A DNA stretch of 36,001 nucleotides, from contig JBBSDV010000008.1 in the NCBI GenBank assembly GCA_038240335.1, positions 1 through 36,001 of the forward strand. Reading direction: 5' to 3'. Under the pieces are notes generated by a model. It did not search any database, was not told the origin of the DNA, and was given only the letters and a program-made list of their open reading frames with translations. The stretch comes from JBBSDV01 sp038240335. GTDB lineage: Bacteria > Chloroflexota > Dehalococcoidia > DSTF01 > JACRBR01. The position numbers were made by a program, and so were the translations under genes. The stretch's first letter is position 1. Each line of letters opens with the position of its first letter. Shown here piece after piece: positions 31,447 to 36,001 of the stretch.

Positions 31447-31534
31447 CGAGCCGCGGCGGCGGGATGGAAGCGTCGGTGAGGTGCCTACCGCCGGATCGCC
31501 CGTTCGGGACACCAGTCATCAGTCACCAGCCCGA

Positions 31535-31540
31535 TATCCT
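31535..31540 (+). promoter_or_regulatory. -10-like TATCCT, leaderless start of the YfcE-type gene
   Basis: TATCCT followed by exactly 6 nt and the ATG at 31547; no ribosome site in between. Confidence 0.5.
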
Positions 31541-31546
31541 GCAGTC

Positions 31547-32038
31547 ATGCTCATCGGCATCATCTCGGACACGCACGGCTACATCGATCCGCGGCTCGCG
31601 GCGGCGTTTTCCGGCGTGGAGGCGATTGTGCATGCGGGGGATGTCGGGTCGCAGGCTGTGCTTGAGGCGCTGCGGGCGATGGCGCGGCCGTTGTACGCCG
31701 TCCGGGGCAACAACGACGAGAAGCTCGGCGGGCTGGGGTTGCCGCTGCACGCCGACTTCACGCTCGCGGGCCTCCGGTTCCATCTGGTCCACCAGCTGCC
31801 GCATGCGAAGCCGGAAGCGGAGACTCAGGTCGTCGTCTCCGGCCACAGCCACAAGACGCTGATTGAGCGCCGGGAAGATGTGCTGTTCGTGAACCCCGGC
31901 GCGGCGGGCCGAACAGGCTTCCATCGATTGCAGACGGTGATGTTGATGGGCGTCGAGCGCGGCGTGATCGGCGAGACGCGCATCGTGGAGTTGGGGGCGC
32001 GAGAGGCGATCGCTCGGGGGGCGAGAAGACGGAGCTGA
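31547..32038 (+). CDS. YfcE/MJ0936-family metallophosphodiesterase
   Basis: A 163-residue calcineurin-like phosphodiesterase. The metal ligands are visible: Asp8 and His10 in ISDTHG, Asp32 in HAGDVGS, Asn55 in RGNNDEK, His82 in LVHQLPH, and His100/His102 in SGHSHKTL. This is the compact YfcE/MJ0936 type that hydrolyses phosphodiesters in vitro; the natural substrate is unknown. It starts at ATG 31547; the longer frame from 31313 is a shadow of the divergent gene. The message appears leaderless. It is followed by 263 bp of non-coding DNA rich in inverted repeats before dxr. Confidence 0.9.
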   Translation: MLIGIISDTHGYIDPRLAAAFSGVEAIVHAGDVGSQAVLEALRAMARPLYAVRGNNDEKLGGLGLPLHADFTLAGLRFHLVHQLPHAKPEAETQVVVSGHSHKTLIERREDVLFVNPGAAGRTGFHRLQTVMLMGVERGVIGETRIVELGAREAIARGARRRS

Positions 32039-32160
32039 TGCTGGGCCAGACGATCCACAGATGAACATAGAATGGCTACGTGCCCAACTTGATCTCCGCA
32101 CCCTTCGCGGCTTCGCGGCACTGCGCCCTCTCCCGCAAGCGCTGTATTTACGTCCGCGGG

Positions 32161-32178
32161 TATGAGCCGCGGCTCATA
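32161..32178. promoter_or_regulatory. 18-bp perfect palindrome TATGAGCCGCGGCTCATA (candidate operator)
   Basis: A perfect two-fold symmetric 18-mer with no loop, 124 bp before the dxr ATG. The lack of a loop favours protein binding (TetR/GntR-like dimer) over a terminator. No partner regulator gene is in the window. Confidence 0.45.
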
Positions 32179-32289
32179 AAGGAAGAACTCTCTGCATCCC
32201 CACCGTCCGGATGCTGCGCGTTCCGCTTCCGATTATTCCGCCTCCGGCTTGCCGCATCCGGCTTCCCGCCTCCGAGTGAAGCGCTGTGG

Positions 32290-32295
32290 TAGGTT
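32290..32295 (+). promoter_or_regulatory. -10-like TAGGTT, leaderless start of dxr
   Basis: TAGGTT followed by 6 nt and the dxr ATG at 32302; no Shine-Dalgarno sequence is present. Confidence 0.45.
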
Positions 32296-32301
32296 GCTGG
32301 C

Positions 32302-33480
32302 ATGACAACGGCTACACCGAAGCGGATCGCGGTGCTCGGGTCGACGGGGTCGATCGGACGGCAGACGCTTGATGTGATTCGATCGCTGCCAGAGCACTTT
32401 CGAGTCGTGGCGCTGGCGGGCGGATCGAATCACACGCTGCTCGAGGACCAGTCGCGCGAGTTTCACCCGGACTTCGTCTGGTGTCAATCGGCCGAGCGGC
32501 ATATGACGATCAAGGCTGCGTCCGGCACAAAGGCGCGCTGGCTGCCGATGGACGAGATGGCGGCCCACCCCGACGTCGACATCGTCGTTGTCGGCACGGC
32601 GGGGGCTGCCGGGCTTGCGCCGACGCTGGCGGCGCTGGCGGTCGGCAAGGCTGTGGCGCTGGCGAACAAAGAAGTGCTGGTGATGGCCGGACACATCGTC
32701 ACCGCGGCGGCAACGCGGGGCGGCGGCGAGTTGCGGCCGGTCGACAGCGAGCACAGCGCGATCTGGCAGTGCCTGTGGGGCGAGGACATCGCGACGGTCG
32801 AGAAGCTGATTCTCACGGCCTCCGGCGGCGCGTTTCGGGACATGCCCGTGCGGGAGCTCGATCGCGTGACGCCACGCGAGGCGCTGCGGCACCCGACGTG
32901 GGACATGGGCCGCAAGATCACGGTCGATTCGGCGACGCTGATGAACAAGGGCTTCGAGGCGATCGAGGCGCGGTGGCTCTTCGACATTCCGATGTCGCGC
33001 GTCGAGGTCGTCATGCACCGCGAAAGCGTGGTGCATTCGCTCGTTGAGTTCGCCGACGGCAGCGTCAAGGCACAACTCGGCGAGCCCGATATGCGGCTGC
33101 CGATCCAGTGCGCGCTCACGTATCCCGAGCGGATCGCCTGCGAGGGGGTGCCGAAGCTGCACCTGGCGCGCGTGAAAACCCTGAACTTCGGCGAGCCAGA
33201 TATGAGCCGCTATCCGTGTTTGCGGCTGGCGCTCGAAGCCGGCGCGAAGGGCGGCACGTGGCCGGCGGTGCTGGCCGCGGCCGACGAGGTCGCGGTCGAG
33301 CAGTTTGCCGTCGGCGCGCTCGGCTTCACGGGCATCGCGAAGGTAGTGGATGCGACACTATCGGCGCACGACGGGAGCGCCGACCCTACGATCGACGTCG
33401 TGCTGGAAGCCGATCGCTGGGCGCGAGAGTTTGCGCTCGGCCGTATACGGGCTATGCAGCCGGCGGGTCGCCGGGGCTGA
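32302..33480 (+). CDS. dxr: 1-deoxy-D-xylulose 5-phosphate reductoisomerase
   Basis: The first committed MEP-pathway step: DXP to 2-C-methyl-D-erythritol 4-phosphate with NADPH and a divalent metal. The 392-residue length is normal. The NADPH loop is VLGSTGSIGRQT (11-22), and LANKEVLVMAG lies at 120-130. The metal and substrate ligands are RPVDSEHSA (Asp148, Glu150), ASGGAFRD (173-180) and TVDSATLMNKGFE (207-219) with Glu219. It is followed by rseP after 108 bp and by ispG, the usual bacterial block. The ATG has a TAGGTT hexamer 6 nt upstream and no ribosome site. The 263-bp gap upstream carries palindromes that may regulate it. Confidence 0.97.
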   Translation: MTTATPKRIAVLGSTGSIGRQTLDVIRSLPEHFRVVALAGGSNHTLLEDQSREFHPDFVWCQSAERHMTIKAASGTKARWLPMDEMAAHPDVDIVVVGTAGAAGLAPTLAALAVGKAVALANKEVLVMAGHIVTAAATRGGGELRPVDSEHSAIWQCLWGEDIATVEKLILTASGGAFRDMPVRELDRVTPREALRHPTWDMGRKITVDSATLMNKGFEAIEARWLFDIPMSRVEVVMHRESVVHSLVEFADGSVKAQLGEPDMRLPIQCALTYPERIACEGVPKLHLARVKTLNFGEPDMSRYPCLRLALEAGAKGGTWPAVLAAADEVAVEQFAVGALGFTGIAKVVDATLSAHDGSADPTIDVVLEADRWAREFALGRIRAMQPAGRRG

Positions 33481-33501
33481 ACCTTGGCCCAGTGCATAAC
33501 G

Positions 33502-33507
33502 TAGAAT
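33502..33507 (+). promoter_or_regulatory. -10-like hexamer TAGAAT before rseP
   Basis: This is the same hexamer as upstream of uvrA and at 32068. It precedes a small frame starting at ATG 33515 (7 nt spacing) and lies 82 bp before the rseP TTG. Confidence 0.35.
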
Positions 33508-33514
33508 GATGGAG

Positions 33515-33565
33515 ATGCTCGTTCTCTCCCGCGTGGAGGGAGATGATCGCCCGAGAGGCGGCTGA
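33515..33565 (+). CDS. Possible 16-residue leader peptide upstream of rseP
   Basis: ATG 33515 opens MLVLSRVEGDDRPRGG, ending at a TGA (33563-33565) 23 bp before the rseP start. TAGAAT lies 7 nt before the ATG. The evidence is only positional. A strong GGAGGG-ATG at 33543 in another frame confuses the region and could itself be a decoy start. Confidence 0.15.
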   Translation: MLVLSRVEGDDRPRGG

Positions 33566-33588
33566 ACCGAGCCCACCCGCGAGGCGCC

Positions 33589-34964
33589 TTGGACGTACTG
33601 ACGCACTCCATTCTCCCCTTCGTCGGCATTCTGCTTGGTCTGATCGTCTTCCACGAAGCCGGGCATTACGTGACGGCGAAGATGTTCGGGGTCAAGGTGC
33701 TCGAGGCCGGCATCGGCTTCCCGCCGAAGCTGTTTGGCTTCCGCTGGCGCGACACGGACTACACCGTCAATGCGCTGCCGCTCGGCGCATTCGTGCGGCT
33801 GCTTGGCGAGGAAGATCCGACCGACCCGGAAAGCCTTGCGGCGCAACCCAAGTGGAAGCGCACGGTGATCATCGGCGCGGGCGCGGCGATGAACCTGATT
33901 CTCGCCATCGCGCTCTTCAGCGCGGCGCTGATGATTCCGCACAACGTGGCGGTCGGCGGCGCCCAGATCGGCGACATCGCGCCGGGCAGTCCGGCGCAAA
34001 ATGCGGACCTCCGGGCGGGAGACCAGATTCTGTCGGTCGACGGGCGCGCGGTCGAAAGCACCTCCGATGCCTCGTACTTCCTGCGCCTGCACCAGGGGCA
34101 GGACATCGATCTAGTGCTCAAGCGCTTGGCCACGGGCGCGTCGGCATCGGAGCGGATCGACAAGACGGTCCATTCGCGGTGGAATCCCGGATCGTACACG
34201 GATGAGTGCGGTGTCAAGCACACGCAAGGCCCCGTCGGCATCTCGATCTCGCCGCTGCATACCTATCCGGTCACGACGACGGGCGCCGATCGGGCCAAGC
34301 TCGAGACGTCGGCCAAGAGCGGGTTCTCGGATTACAAGAAGGACGTCGCGTCGGGCTCGCCGGCATCGTGCTACGCCGGAACAAGCTTCGGCTTCCGCGG
34401 CCTCAGCGCGGCGCAGTGCAGCGATCTCGACGACACGGCTCGCGCGGAAGCCGCGGCACTCAAGCAGGATTTGTTCGCCGAGACGAACTCGGCGTGCGTA
34501 ACGTTCATCGCGCCGGCGGGATCCGAGATCCCGACCGAATCGCGAGCGGAGGCGCCGTGGGATGCGATCCCGCACGGCGCGCGGATGAGCTACGAGTCGC
34601 TGATCCTCTTCCGGAACCAGATCTGGGGTTACGCGCGGGGATTCGTCAGCCCGCAGTTCGCCGGCCCGGTTGGCATCGCGCAGACGACGGGCGAGGTGGT
34701 TCACCAGGCGGGCTGGCTGTCGCTGATCCAGTTCGCCGCACTGCTCAGCATGAATCTCGCGGTGCTGAACGTGCTGCCGATCCCGATGTTCGATGGGGGA
34801 CGGCTCGTCTTCATCCTGATCGAGTTTCTCCGGCGCGGGAAGCGCGTCGCCCCGCAGAAGGAAGCGTTGGTGCACCTGACCGGGTTGGCGCTAATCATTA
34901 CGCTCTCGGTCGTGATAACCTACTTTGACGTGATCCGCGTATTCAATGGAGATAGTCTGCTGAA

Positions 34965-34968
<4 letters not shown>
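33589..34968 (+). CDS. rseP: RseP-type site-2 zinc metalloprotease with a Cys-containing insertion
   Basis: A membrane-embedded metalloprotease of the RseP/S2P family that cleaves substrates such as anti-sigma factors within the membrane. The zinc motif HEAGH is at 22-26 in the first helix, and the third ligand is Asp402 in NVLPIPMFDGGRLVF (394-408). A PDZ domain spans about 120-230 with APGSPAQNADLRAGDQILSVDG. Between the PDZ domain and the second half there is an additional segment of about 100 residues (231-330). It carries three cysteines (261, 277, 303), plus Cys207 just before it; most single-PDZ homologues lack this. The start is TTG 33589 with GAGG 4 nt upstream; no ATG or GTG lies in frame after the upstream stop. 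Its stop overlaps the ispG ATG. Confidence 0.93.

Positions 34969-36001
<1,033 letters not shown>

Larger units (their letters stand above)
32039..32301. other. 263-bp gap before dxr with palindromes and a possible small frame
   Basis: TAGAAT lies at 32068-32073. A 70-codon frame (32080-32292) begins with GTG exactly 6 nt after it. An 18-bp perfect palindrome occurs at 32161-32178, and a 6-bp-stem hairpin GCATCC-N9-GGATGC at 32194-32214. At 32233-32276 a CCGCCTCCGGCTTGCCGCAT-like pattern is repeated. CTGCGCCCTCT at 32121-32131 matches the end of repeats A and B. The small frame is only weakly supported. Confidence 0.5.

Noticed and set aside
31511..31530. ACCAGTCATCAGTCACCAG-like run, with a related GACTGGTGACC run near 26755
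   Set aside because: Short degenerate simple repeats with only two or three units; no sign of a CRISPR or iteron array.
33543..34205. ATG with a strong GGAGGG before it, opening a 220-codon frame
   Set aside because: The protein is Arg/Gly-rich and overlaps rseP in another frame; only the start signal is noteworthy.

Overview
This is a GC-rich, densely packed bacterial chromosome segment with about 35 genes. It has no rRNA, tRNA, CRISPR array, insertion sequence or phage gene that I can recognise. The overall character suggests Chloroflexota, most likely Dehalococcoidia-like. Pointers are the dxr-rseP-ispG order, the DinB-fold and PPOX small proteins, a citrate/homocitrate-synthase-like DRE-TIM enzyme with features of Re-citrate synthases, TTG/GTG starts, and a mix of Shine-Dalgarno and apparently leaderless starts. 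This assignment is an inference from gene content; a GC-rich actinobacterium is not excluded.

Layout. Positions 1-6387 (+): the 3' end of a KamB/NpmA-like 16S rRNA methyltransferase, a GNAT acetyltransferase, uvrA, two tandem DinB-fold proteins, a PPOX flavin-type protein and a HAD hydrolase. Positions 6384-8670 (-): a second HAD hydrolase (stop codons of the two HAD genes overlap), a TatA with a C-terminal zinc ribbon, and an alpha/beta hydrolase. Positions 8813-15519 (+): an Eis-like acetyltransferase, an APH/ecdysteroid-kinase-like phosphotransferase, an OmpR-type two-component system, a DUF2079 membrane protein and a GT2 glycosyltransferase. Positions 15530-18630 (-): a HEPN/MNT pair, an enoyl-CoA hydratase and the DRE-TIM synthase. 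Positions 19035-20105 (+): a flippase-like membrane protein. Positions 20116-22924 (-): a DUF6285 protein, an APH-type kinase and a DUF7064-like protein. Positions 23081-26737 (+): a small membrane protein and the shikimate genes aroC, aroK, aroB. Positions 26836-31434 (-): an orphan peptide-binding protein, secG, a second flippase-like protein, a PHP phosphoesterase and an unknown protein. Positions 31547-36001 (+): a YfcE-type phosphodiesterase, dxr, rseP and ispG (cut by the window end).

How genes work together. aroK and aroB overlap and, with aroC, cover three steps of chorismate synthesis. dxr and ispG are two MEP-pathway steps flanking the site-2 protease rseP, a common bacterial arrangement. 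The DUF7064-like/APH/DUF6285 group looks like a small-molecule kinase module; its kinase-plus-small-partner design recalls LvaA/LvaB of levulinate catabolism.

The most unusual non-coding signal is a structured dispersed repeat of about 127 bp. There are two near-complete copies (17121-17247 and 20623-20750) and one partial copy (18922-18963), all within 3.6 kb and all in intergenic gaps. Its central hairpin changes length in a compensated way between copies, and one copy sits exactly between the APH kinase gene and the DUF6285 gene. A second pattern is a TAnnnT hexamer exactly 6 nt before the ATG of four genes (5 nt in a fifth), suggesting widespread leaderless initiation.
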